From positions 9,864-73,863 of the forward strand of contig QFQD01000005.1 in the NCBI GenBank assembly GCA_003241485.1: a DNA stretch of 64,000 bases, in the 5' to 3' direction. Shown one piece after another: positions 17,323 through 25,543 of this stretch. The position numbers and the translations under genes were made by a program. The notes beneath the pieces are model-generated. The model had not been told where the DNA came from. It saw only the letters and a list, made by a program, of their open reading frames with translations, and did not search any database. Every line of letters starts with the position of its first letter. Within the stretch, counting starts at the first letter, position 1. Source of the DNA: Ancylobacter novellus (lineage in GTDB: Bacteria; Pseudomonadota; Alphaproteobacteria; Rhizobiales; Xanthobacteraceae).

Positions 17323-18246
17323 TCAGGCGGCCCTGTCGCTGGCCACGCGCCCGGCAAGGCTGGTCTGGCCGATGACCCATTGGATGAAGGCCGCGACGAT
17401 CGGCTTGTGCTGGTTGCCGAGCGGCGTGACGAGATAATAGGCGCCGCTGCCGGCAAAGGGCGCCTCGTCCAGCATGGTCAGCGTGCCGGTGCGCAGTTCC
17501 TGCTCGATCAGGAAGGTGGGCACCAGCGCCACGCCCATGCCGGCCACGGCGGCCTGGCCGGTCATGGCGAACTGGTCGAAGATCGGCCCGCGATAGGGAT
17601 GGGGGTGCTCGACATTGCGGGTCGAGAACCACTCCTGCCACAGGCTCGGCCGCGACCCCTGCTGGAGCAGCACCGCGCGTTCGAGGTCGGTGGCCTTTGT
17701 GAGCCGGTGGGCGCGGGCATAGTCGGGGCTGGCAACGGCGACGATCGCCTCGTTGCAGAGATAGATGGCCTCGCCGTGCGGCCAGGTCGGGCCGCCATAA
17801 TGGATAGCGACGTCGACGGATTTCTCCGCGAAGTCGAAGGGCTTCGGCTCGGTGGTCAGGCTCAGGGTCAGCGAGGGGTGGCTGGCGAGGAAGCCGGGCA
17901 GGCGCGGGATCAGCCAGCGCGAGGCGAAGGTCGGCAGCACGGCGACGCTGAGCGTGGTCTCCGCGCCGGCCGAGGCGATGACGGCATGCGTCTCGCTCTC
18001 ATAGGCCTGCAATATGCGGCGCGCCGAGCCGAGATAGCGTTCGCCGAGCGAGGTCAGCGTCACCCGCCCCTTGGTGCGGTCGAACAGCACGACGCCGAGC
18101 GTCTCCTCCAGCTGGCGCACCTGCTTGCTCACCGCGCTCTGGGTCAGGGCGAGTTCCTGCGCCGCCATGGTGAAGCTGCCGTGCCGGCCCGCCGCCTCGA
18201 AGGCGGTGAGTTCCTGGAAACTCGGCATCTGCTTGCGCGGCAGCAT
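17323..18246 (-). CDS. LysR family transcriptional regulator (lysine-catabolic cluster)
   Basis: A 307-residue LysR regulator. Its helix-turn-helix is FEAAGRHGSFTMAAQELALTQSAVSKQVRQLEETLG (about residues 16-51), and an effector domain begins near 95 (TTLSVAVLPTFASRWLIPRL). It resembles GcvA-like LysR proteins. It lies between hglS and the semialdehyde dehydrogenase gene, divergent from the latter across 106 bp, and likely controls that promoter in response to a lysine intermediate. An in-frame ATG at 18228 is an alternative start; GGA upstream favours 18246. Confidence 0.92.
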   Translation of the reverse strand: MLPRKQMPSFQELTAFEAAGRHGSFTMAAQELALTQSAVSKQVRQLEETLGVVLFDRTKGRVTLTSLGERYLGSARRILQAYESETHAVIASAGAETTLSVAVLPTFASRWLIPRLPGFLASHPSLTLSLTTEPKPFDFAEKSVDVAIHYGGPTWPHGEAIYLCNEAIVAVASPDYARAHRLTKATDLERAVLLQQGSRPSLWQEWFSTRNVEHPHPYRGPIFDQFAMTGQAAVAGMGVALVPTFLIEQELRTGTLTMLDEAPFAGSGAYYLVTPLGNQHKPIVAAFIQWVIGQTSLAGRVASDRAA

Positions 18247-18352
18247 TGGCAGCTATTCCAATCCGTCATGGGAGGACGACGTTACATCCTTTGCTGGGGC
18301 GCGCCAAACCTTGCTATCGTGCCGCGGATTCAAACCGATCGGGACCCGTCTC

Positions 18353-19906
18353 ATGACCGCTGCCAACCTCGCCGTTGAAGTGAAGCACCTGCTTGCCACG
18401 CTCGGCGTCGATCCGTCATTGACCGAGGGCGGCTCCCGCGCAGTCCGCACGCCGCTCACCGGCGAGATCGTGGCCAAGGTGCACGACACCGCGCCGGCCG
18501 AAGTCGACGCCGTCATCGGCAAGGCGCAGGAGGCGTTCAAGGCCTGGCGCGCCGTGCCGGCGCCGCGCCGGGGCGAGTTCGTCCGCCTGCTGGGCGAGGA
18601 ACTGCGTGCGGCCAAGGCGGAACTGGGCAGGCTCGTCACCATCGAGGCCGGCAAGGTGGTCTCCGAGGGGCTCGGCGAAGTGCAGGAGATGATCGACATC
18701 TGCGATTTCGCCGTCGGCCTGTCGCGTCAGCTCTATGGCCTCACCATGGGCTCGGAGCGCGGCGACCACCGTCTGCAGGAGCAGTGGCACCCCGTCGGCG
18801 TCGTCGGCGTGATCTCCGCCTTCAATTTCCCCGTCGCGGTGTGGAGCTGGAACGCGGCGCTCGCCTTTGTGTGCGGCGACAGCGTGGTGTGGAAGCCCTC
18901 GGAGAAGACCCCGCTGACCGCTCTCGCCGTGCAGGCGCTGGTGGCCCGCGCCGCCGCGAAATTTGGCGAGGCGCCGGAGGGCCTGTCCAGCGTGCTGATC
19001 GGCGGGCGCGAGGTCGGCGAAGCGCTGGTGGCCGATACACGGGTGCCGGTGGTCTCGGCGACCGGCTCGACCGCGATGGGCCGCCTCGTCGGCCAGAAGG
19101 TGGCCGCCCGTTTCGGCCGCTCCATCCTGGAACTCGGCGGCAACAACGCTTCCATCGTCACCGCGTCGGCGGATCTCGACCTCGCCTTGCGCGCCATCGC
19201 TTTCGGCGCCATGGGCACCGCCGGCCAGCGCTGCACCACGCTGCGCCGTCTCATCGTGCAGGAAAGCGTCTATGACGCGCTGGTCGAGCGGCTGGGCCGC
19301 GTCTATGCGTCCATCTCCATCGGCAATCCGCTGGAAGGCGACGCGCTGGTCGGCCCGCTGATCGACGGCGCGGCCTTTGCCGGCATGCAGAACGCGCTGG
19401 CCGAAGCCAAGGCGCTGGGCGGCAAGGTGCAGGGTGGCGAGCGCTACACCAAGGGCGTGGCGCCCGACGCCTTCTATGTCCGCCCCGCTCTGGTGGAAAT
19501 GCCCGCTCAGGTCGGCCCGGTGATCGCGGAAACCTTCGCCCCGATCCTCTACGTGCTGAAGTACAAGACGCTGGACGAGGCGATCGCGCTGCAGAACGGC
19601 GTGCCGCAGGGCCTGTCGTCCTCGATCTTCACCACGGATCTGCGCGAGGCGGAGCGCTTCCTGTCCGCCGTGGGCTCGGATTGCGGCATCGCCAACGTCA
19701 ATATGGGCCCCTCCGGTGCCGAGATCGGCGGTGCCTTCGGCGGCGAGAAGGAAACCGGCGGCGGGCGCGAGAGCGGCTCGGATGCCTGGAAGGCCTATAT
19801 GCGCCGGCAGACCAACGCCATCAATTACGGCAACACGCTGCCGCTGGCGCAGGGCGTGACCTTCGATGTCGGCGGCACGGAAGACAAGGGCTCGGCCACG
19901 GCATGA
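18353..19906 (+). CDS. Aldehyde dehydrogenase, ALDH7 type: L-aminoadipate-semialdehyde/piperideine-6-carboxylate dehydrogenase
   Basis: A 517-residue NAD-dependent aldehyde dehydrogenase with catalytic Cys294 (GTAGQRCTTLRR), general base Glu260 (ILELGGNNASIV) and oxyanion Asn159 (FNFPVAVWSWN). The FNFPVAVWSWNAALA and GGNNASIV motifs are those of the ALDH7 (antiquitin/AmaB) group, which oxidises 2-aminoadipate 6-semialdehyde to 2-aminoadipate. The start at 18353 gives the usual length. It overlaps the aminotransferase start (ATGA). Together with the aminotransferase and HglS it forms a complete route from aminoadipate semialdehyde to 2-hydroxyglutarate. Confidence 0.93.
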   Translation: MTAANLAVEVKHLLATLGVDPSLTEGGSRAVRTPLTGEIVAKVHDTAPAEVDAVIGKAQEAFKAWRAVPAPRRGEFVRLLGEELRAAKAELGRLVTIEAGKVVSEGLGEVQEMIDICDFAVGLSRQLYGLTMGSERGDHRLQEQWHPVGVVGVISAFNFPVAVWSWNAALAFVCGDSVVWKPSEKTPLTALAVQALVARAAAKFGEAPEGLSSVLIGGREVGEALVADTRVPVVSATGSTAMGRLVGQKVAARFGRSILELGGNNASIVTASADLDLALRAIAFGAMGTAGQRCTTLRRLIVQESVYDALVERLGRVYASISIGNPLEGDALVGPLIDGAAFAGMQNALAEAKALGGKVQGGERYTKGVAPDAFYVRPALVEMPAQVGPVIAETFAPILYVLKYKTLDEAIALQNGVPQGLSSSIFTTDLREAERFLSAVGSDCGIANVNMGPSGAEIGGAFGGEKETGGGRESGSDAWKAYMRRQTNAINYGNTLPLAQGVTFDVGGTEDKGSATA

Positions 19907-21138
19907 ACGCGCCTCTCGCCCCCAATGGCTCGGCCTTCCGTCCCGCCGCGCGGCTGGGATCGATCGGGGTTTCCGAAATCCTGAAGATCACCGCCGAGGC
20001 GGGCGCGCGCAAACGCGCCGGGCGGCCGATGATTATCCTCGGGGCGGGCGAGCCGGATTTCGACACGCCGGACAACATCAAGGAGGCGGCGGCGCGGGCC
20101 ATGCGCGCCGGTGCCACCAAATACACCGTGCTCGATGGCTCGCCGGAGCTGAAGGCCGCTGTGGTGGAGAAATTCCGCCGCGACAACGGCCTCGATTTCA
20201 CGGCGGCCGAGATCACCTGCGGCGCGGGCGCCAAGCAGGTGCTCTACAATGCCTTCATGGCGACGCTCGATCCGGGCGACGAGGTGGTGATCCCCGCGCC
20301 GTTCTGGACCAGCTATGCCGACATCGTCGCGATCTGCGGCGGCGTGCCCGTCGTGGTGCCCTGCACGGCGCAGGACGGCTTCCGCCTGCGCGGCGACGCG
20401 CTGGAGGCGGCGATTACCCCGCGCACGCGCTGGCTGCTGCTCAATTCGCCCTCCAACCCTTCCGGCGCCGCTTATGGTGCCGGCGATCTGCGCGAACTGG
20501 CGGACGTGCTGCTGCGCCATCCGCAGGTGTGGGCGATGTCGGACGATATGTATGAGCACATCGTCTATGACGGCTTCGCCTTCGCGACGCTGGCCGCCGT
20601 CGAGCCCGCCCTGAAGGAGCGCACGCTCACCGTCAACGGCGTGTCCAAGGCCTATGCCATGACCGGCTGGCGCATCGGCTATGGCGCGGGCCCGCGCCCG
20701 CTGATCGCGGCCATGGCCGTGGTGCAGAGCCAGTCGACCTCGTGCCCGTCCTCGGTGAGCCAGGCGGCGGCGGTCGAGGCGCTGACCGGCCCGCAGGCCA
20801 TCGTGGCCGAGCGCACGGCCGCGTTCCAGGCGCGGCGCGATCTCGTGGTGGACGGGCTGAATGCCATACCGGGGCTCAGCTGCCGCCGGCCGGAGGGCGC
20901 GTTCTACACTTTCGCGGATTGCTCGGGCGTGCTGGGCAGGCGGGCGCCTTCCGGAGAGCGGATCGCCACGGATGTCGATTTCTGCCGCTACCTCATGGAT
21001 GCGGTGGATGTGGCGGTGGTGCCGGGCACCTTCTTCGGCCTGGCGCCGTTCTTCCGCATTTCCTACGCCACCGGCGAGGCCGAGCTGCGGGAGGCGCTGG
21101 TGCGCATCGCGCGTGCCTGCGCGGCGCTTGAAGCGTAG
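19903..21138 (+). CDS. Class I PLP aminotransferase, probable 2-aminoadipate aminotransferase
   Basis: A 411-residue fold-type I aminotransferase related to aspartate aminotransferase. The PLP lysine is Lys249 (NGVSKAYAMTGWRIGYG), with supporting motifs LNSPSNPSGAAYG and MSDDMYEHIVYDGF and the C-terminal arginine in FRISYATGE. By sequence alone it would be called an aspartate/prephenate-type aminotransferase. Coupling to the semialdehyde dehydrogenase gene and the nearby hglS make 2-aminoadipate to 2-oxoadipate the likely reaction. The start codon overlaps the previous stop. Confidence 0.9.
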   Translation: MNAPLAPNGSAFRPAARLGSIGVSEILKITAEAGARKRAGRPMIILGAGEPDFDTPDNIKEAAARAMRAGATKYTVLDGSPELKAAVVEKFRRDNGLDFTAAEITCGAGAKQVLYNAFMATLDPGDEVVIPAPFWTSYADIVAICGGVPVVVPCTAQDGFRLRGDALEAAITPRTRWLLLNSPSNPSGAAYGAGDLRELADVLLRHPQVWAMSDDMYEHIVYDGFAFATLAAVEPALKERTLTVNGVSKAYAMTGWRIGYGAGPRPLIAAMAVVQSQSTSCPSSVSQAAAVEALTGPQAIVAERTAAFQARRDLVVDGLNAIPGLSCRRPEGAFYTFADCSGVLGRRAPSGERIATDVDFCRYLMDAVDVAVVPGTFFGLAPFFRISYATGEAELREALVRIARACAALEA

Positions 21139-21141
21139 CCT

Positions 21142-22050
21142 TCAGCCGCTCCACGCGGAATCGGCGCGGAAGCCATTGGCGAGGAAGTCGACCAGCGTGC
21201 GCACTTTCAGCGCAAGATGCCGGGCCGGCGGATAGAGCGCGTAAATGCCGAGCGAGGTGCCGTCGCTGTCGCGCATGATGCGCCGGACGCGGCCTTCGCG
21301 CAGGCTGGCATCGGCGATGAAGCTCGGCACGCGGGCAATGCCGAAGCCGGCCTCGGCGGCGGCAAGGCAGGCCTCGCCATTGGAAAAGCGCAGGCGACCG
21401 ACGACGCCGACCGTGACCTCGCCGCGGGGTGGCAAGGGGCGGAACCGCCAGTTCAGCGGATCGCGGAAATTGTCGTCGATGATGCACTCATGCCCGGCCA
21501 GCTCCTCCGGCCGCATGGGCTCGCCACGGCGTGCGAGATAGGCCGGCGCGGCGACGACATCGACGCGCGCGTCGCACAGCTTGCGGGCGATGAGGCTGCT
21601 GTCGGACGGCTTGCCGACCCGCACCGCCATGTCGAAGCCCTCGTCGACGAGGTTCATCAACCGGTCGGAGAGGTTCACATCCAGCTGGATGTCGGGGTAG
21701 GCCTCGGCGAAGGCGAGCAGCAGCGGCATGAGCTGGATCTCGCCGAAGGACAAGGGGGCGGTCAGCCGCAGCCGGCCGGCAGGGGCGCCCGAGGCGTTGC
21801 GCACGGAGGCGTCGAGCGCGTCGAATTCCTCCACCAGCAGCCGGACACGCTCATAATAGGCCTGCCCGACTTCGGTCGGCGAGAGGGCGCGCGTGGTGCG
21901 CTTGAGGAGCTGCACGCCCAGATCGGCTTCGAGCTTGGAGACCAGCTTGGAGGCCTGCCCCGGGCTGACGCCGAGGCGGCGGGCGGCGCCGGCGAAGCTG
22001 CCTGAATCGAGCACCGCAATGAGCATGCGGTCACAGTCCAGCCGATCCAT
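21142..22050 (-). CDS. LysR family transcriptional regulator (DsdC/CrgA-like)
   Basis: A 302-residue LysR regulator, start MDRLDCDRMLIAVLDSGSFA. The helix-turn-helix is SFAGAARRLGVSPGQASKLVSKLEADLGVQLLKRTTR, and its effector domain contains LRLTAPLSFGEIQLMPLLLAFAEAYPDI, the form seen in the AaeR/CrgA branch. It lies 77 bp after the DoxX gene on the same strand and may share its transcript. LysR regulators of this branch often control DoxX and quinone-reductase genes, so control of the DoxX unit is likely but inferred. Confidence 0.9.
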   Translation of the reverse strand: MDRLDCDRMLIAVLDSGSFAGAARRLGVSPGQASKLVSKLEADLGVQLLKRTTRALSPTEVGQAYYERVRLLVEEFDALDASVRNASGAPAGRLRLTAPLSFGEIQLMPLLLAFAEAYPDIQLDVNLSDRLMNLVDEGFDMAVRVGKPSDSSLIARKLCDARVDVVAAPAYLARRGEPMRPEELAGHECIIDDNFRDPLNWRFRPLPPRGEVTVGVVGRLRFSNGEACLAAAEAGFGIARVPSFIADASLREGRVRRIMRDSDGTSLGIYALYPPARHLALKVRTLVDFLANGFRADSAWSG

Positions 22051-22127
22051 GGCAACCTTTCGCAACGACGCGCGGCAGCGCGGGCGCGGTATTGCTCCGC
22101 CGCCCGGCCGCCGGCGTCAAGACGCGA

Positions 22128-22550
22128 TCAGCGCTTCGAGCTGGTCGGCCGCAGGGCGAGCGGGCCGTCGCCAAGCAGAGCGAGCGCCAGCAGCGCGACG
22201 ATCCACAGCGCGAGGAATTCCCAGCCGCCATTCGGGTTGCTGAAGAAGAAGCCGGCCGGGCCGTGCACGGTGAAGATGGCGCCGAGCAGGATCGGGATCA
22301 GTGCCAGCGCGGCGATGCGCGGCCAGAGGCCGAGAATGAGCGCCAGCGCGCCGATCACTTCCCAGGCGATGGTGATGTAGGCCAGCGCGCCGGGCAGGCC
22401 GAGCGAGCCGAAGAAGGCGGCGGTGCCGGCAGGGGTGAAGACGAAGATCTTCAGCCCGGCATGGGCGAGGAAGAGAATGCCGAGGGCGAGGCGAAGAAGA
22501 AGGGCCGCATAAGGCGCGCTGCGCGTGTCGATCACGATGAACTCCGGCAT
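22128..22550 (-). CDS. DoxX family membrane protein
   Basis: A 140-residue protein with four transmembrane helices, start MPEFIVIDTRSAPYAALLLRLALG. Typical DoxX features are LRLALGILFLAHAGLK, ALAYITIAWEVIGALALILGLWPRIAALALIPILLGAIFTVHG, and FFFSNPNGGWEFLALWIVALLALALLGDGPLAL. Its role is not settled; relatives are tied to redox stress and quinone pools. The ATG at 22550 was chosen for the conserved N-terminal length. It lies 109 bp downstream of the histidine kinase gene. Confidence 0.9.
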   Translation of the reverse strand: MPEFIVIDTRSAPYAALLLRLALGILFLAHAGLKIFVFTPAGTAAFFGSLGLPGALAYITIAWEVIGALALILGLWPRIAALALIPILLGAIFTVHGPAGFFFSNPNGGWEFLALWIVALLALALLGDGPLALRPTSSKR

Positions 22551-22659
22551 GGGGAGAGGGGATGCGACATCATCGCCCTCGCCAGCCGGAGTGATAATCG
22601 GCGGATGAACGCACACACTGATTCCGGATTGGAATGAATGTGCGTGGCTGCCCGACCGT

Positions 22660-25206
22660 CTATTGCACGAGCGCGGCCAGCAGCGCGTCCATGTCATAAG
22701 GCTTGCGCAGCACGATGGCATCGCCCCGGCTTGGCAGGTCGGCCTCGCCGGTGGCGAAGATGATGCGTACGCCGGGATGGGAGGCGCGCACCCGCTCCGC
22801 CAGCTGCTGGCCGGACATGCCGGGCAGGTGGAAGTCGGTCATCAATACGTCGATGCTGACAGTTTCGAGCAGCTTCAGCGCCTGTTCCGACGTGCCGGCC
22901 TCGTACACGGTGCAGCCGGCATCCTGCAGCATGTCCGCGGTGTTGATGCGGATGAGCGGGTCGTCCTCCACCAGCAGCACCGTCGGGGCCGGCGCGTCGG
23001 CCGTTCCCACCGGCGACGGGGCAGGGGACGCCGACGCGGACGCCTGCTCTGCGCGCTGGCTTGCATTGGCGAGGACATGGCGGATCTTCCGGGCCAGTGC
23101 CTCGCGTGTATAGGGCTTGGAGAGCAGCTCGACGCCCGGGTCCAGGCGCCCGCCGTGCACGATGGAATTTTCCGTATAGCCGGAGGTGAACAGCACCGCG
23201 ACGTTGGGCAGGCGCTCCTTGGCCTGGCGCGCCAGCTCCGTGCTTTTCATCGGCCCCGGCATCACCACATCGGTGAACAGCACATCGATGGGAATGCCGC
23301 TCTCCACCACGCTGAGGCCGGACTGGGCATCGACCGCGCGCAGCACGCGATAGCCGAGGTCGGTCAGCATCTCGACCACGGTGTTGCGCACTTCCTCATC
23401 GTCCTCGACCACCAGAATGGTCTCGCTGCCGCCGGTGACGGGGGCGGCGATGGTCTGCACCTCGACATCCTCGCTGGCGAGCGCACGCGGCAGATAGAGC
23501 CGGATGGTCGTGCCGTGGCCGACCTCCGAATAGATCTTCACATGCCCGCCCGATTGCTTGACGAAGCCATAGACCATGGACAGGCCAAGGCCCGAGCCCT
23601 TGCCTTCCGGCTTGGTGGAGAAGAACGGGTCGAACACCTTGTCGATGATTTCCGGCGCCATGCCGCAGCCGGTATCGGTGACGGCGAGCATGACATACTG
23701 GCCCGGCGCCACCTCGGCATGGGTGCGGGCGTAGTCGTCATCCAGCGTCGCGTTGCCCAGCTCGATGGTGAGCTTGCCCTGGCCGTCCATGGCGTCGCGG
23801 GCATTGATGGCGAGGTTCAGCAGCGCGTTCTCGATCTGGGTGGGATCGATGAAGGTGTTCCACAGCCCGGCGGTGGCGATGGTCTCCATCTCGACGCCTT
23901 CGCCGACCGCCCGGCGCAGCATCTCGTCCATGCCGCGCACGAAGCGGGTGACATTCACCACCTTCGGTTCCAGCGCCTGGCGCCGGCCGAAGGCGAGCAG
24001 TTGTGCGGCAAGTTTGGAGCCGCGCGCGACCCCGGCCATGGCATTGGCGACACGCTGCTCGACACGGCTATTGCCGGCGACGTCCTTGGCCAGCAATTGG
24101 AGATTGCCCGAGACGACCTGCAGCAGATTGTTGAAATCATGCGCCACGCCCCCGGTCAGCTTGCCGATGGTTTCCATCTTCTGCGCCTGGGCGAGCGCGA
24201 GCTGGGCCTGCCGGCGTTCGTCGATGGCGGCGGCGACGCGGTTTTCCAGCGTCTCGTTGAGGGCGCGCAGCTGCTCTTCGGCCCGCTCACGATGTCGTAT
24301 CTGTCGTTCCAGCTCACTGGCATGTGCGCGCAGCGCCTGTTCGGCGCGGCGCTGCTCGGTGATGTCGGTGTGAACGCCGACCCATTCGGCGATCTCGCCG
24401 TCCTCGCCGAGGATCGGCACGGCCCGGATGGCGAAGTCGCGCCACACCCCGTCGTGACGGCACACCCGATGCTCGAAGATGTAGACGGAACGGCTGTCGA
24501 CCGCCTGCCTCCAGGTGACGACGCTCGCCTCGGCATCGTCGGGATGGACGGCCCGCGCCCAGCCATAGCCCTGGTACTCGTCGAAGCTCTGCCCGGTGAG
24601 GGCGGCCCAGCCGGGTTGCTCGCCCACCATCCGGCCATCGGCGCTGTTGGTCCACAACACGCCGTTGACGGCATCCATTGCCGCCTGGAAGCGCTTGTTA
24701 CTGGCGATCAGGCCGCGCTCGGTATTCACCCGCTGGGTGATCTCAAGCACCGTGCACAGAACGCCGCCGATCTTGCCGTCGGCGGTCTGCACCGGCGTGT
24801 AGAAGAGGTCGAAATACACATCCTCCGGCACACCGTTGCGCATCAGCACCATCAGCTGATCGCGGAAGCTCTGGACCTCGCCGCGCAGGCCCGCCGCCAG
24901 CACGCGGCTGTTGAAATCCCAGATCTCCGGCCAGATGCCCGGCACCGTGCCGCCCAGCGCGTGCGGATGGTTGCCGCCCGCGATCGGCACGTAGCTGTCA
25001 TTGTAGATCATGACGTGATCGGGTCCCCACATGAGGACCTTGGGGATCGGCGAGTTGATCAGGGTCGAGACGGTGGAGCGGAAATACTCCGGCCAGTTCC
25101 CGATCGGACCCAGCGAGGTCGTCGACCAGTCGAAATCGCGGATGATGGCGGCGCACGCGCTTTTCGCGGACAGCCAGCTGGTCGAGGTCGAGGCAGAAGC
25201 GTCCAA
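22660..25206 (-). CDS. Hybrid sensor histidine kinase with two PAS and two receiver domains
   Basis: An 848-residue soluble sensor. Order: PAS/PAC at about 25-160; a second PAS at about 170-290 (FDEYQGYGWARAVHPDDA to WVGVHTDITEQ); a coiled coil to 340; HisKA with the phospho-accepting His in GGVAHDFNNLLQVVSG; HATPase with NLAINARDAM (N box), DTGCGMAPE (G1) and GKGSGLGLSMV (G2); receiver 1 from ETILVVEDDEEV with LFTDVVMPG; and receiver 2 from PTVLLVEDDPLI with LMTDFHLPG. No transmembrane segment is evident. The frame opens with a TTG codon (25204-25206) preceded by AAGG, because no ATG lies before the first PAS domain. It has no output response regulator beside it. Confidence 0.9.
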   Translation of the reverse strand: MDASASTSTSWLSAKSACAAIIRDFDWSTTSLGPIGNWPEYFRSTVSTLINSPIPKVLMWGPDHVMIYNDSYVPIAGGNHPHALGGTVPGIWPEIWDFNSRVLAAGLRGEVQSFRDQLMVLMRNGVPEDVYFDLFYTPVQTADGKIGGVLCTVLEITQRVNTERGLIASNKRFQAAMDAVNGVLWTNSADGRMVGEQPGWAALTGQSFDEYQGYGWARAVHPDDAEASVVTWRQAVDSRSVYIFEHRVCRHDGVWRDFAIRAVPILGEDGEIAEWVGVHTDITEQRRAEQALRAHASELERQIRHRERAEEQLRALNETLENRVAAAIDERRQAQLALAQAQKMETIGKLTGGVAHDFNNLLQVVSGNLQLLAKDVAGNSRVEQRVANAMAGVARGSKLAAQLLAFGRRQALEPKVVNVTRFVRGMDEMLRRAVGEGVEMETIATAGLWNTFIDPTQIENALLNLAINARDAMDGQGKLTIELGNATLDDDYARTHAEVAPGQYVMLAVTDTGCGMAPEIIDKVFDPFFSTKPEGKGSGLGLSMVYGFVKQSGGHVKIYSEVGHGTTIRLYLPRALASEDVEVQTIAAPVTGGSETILVVEDDEEVRNTVVEMLTDLGYRVLRAVDAQSGLSVVESGIPIDVLFTDVVMPGPMKSTELARQAKERLPNVAVLFTSGYTENSIVHGGRLDPGVELLSKPYTREALARKIRHVLANASQRAEQASASASPAPSPVGTADAPAPTVLLVEDDPLIRINTADMLQDAGCTVYEAGTSEQALKLLETVSIDVLMTDFHLPGMSGQQLAERVRASHPGVRIIFATGEADLPSRGDAIVLRKPYDMDALLAALVQ

Positions 25207-25543
25207 AGCGCGGGGCCTTAAGTCAGGGAGAGGGGAGAGTTCGCAACGTGCGCCGCGCCGCCCATCCGCGCATTCAGAGGGCAGACGCCGCGCAGACGCG
25301 ACTGCGCGACCAACGCACAGTGAGGGGGTTGGTTCCCATGTTTCGCAGCGAAAATCAAATTTTTCACGCGCCGGGCAAAGCGCTTTGATCGCAAGGCCTT
25401 AAGGCGATCGCGCCGCAGGAAGGGGTCATAGTTCCCCGTGATGATGTGCATGTCGATTATCTATTTGTCCTATGGCTCGACACCCGCCACCCTCGTCTGC
25501 GCCAGACCCGGTGCTTCCGGCTGAACGACGAAACGAGACCGCG
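25207..25543. other. Divergent intergenic region, histidine kinase / aminotransferase operon
   Basis: A 337-bp gap without a credible gene. It must hold both divergent promoters. It contains three short palindromes: TTTCGC-A-GCGAAA (25341-25353), CAAAGCGCTTTG (25376-25387) and AAGGCCTTAAGG (25393-25404), all in a locally AT-richer stretch (25335-25405) that is the likely control region. I cannot assign a regulator to them. Confidence 0.5.

Noticed and set aside
22663..25221. An 852-codon open frame on the plus strand, antisense to the histidine kinase
   Set aside because: The kinase frame has all expected domains. The antisense frame is rich in Gly, His and Asp with no recognisable domain, a usual artefact of high-GC codon bias.
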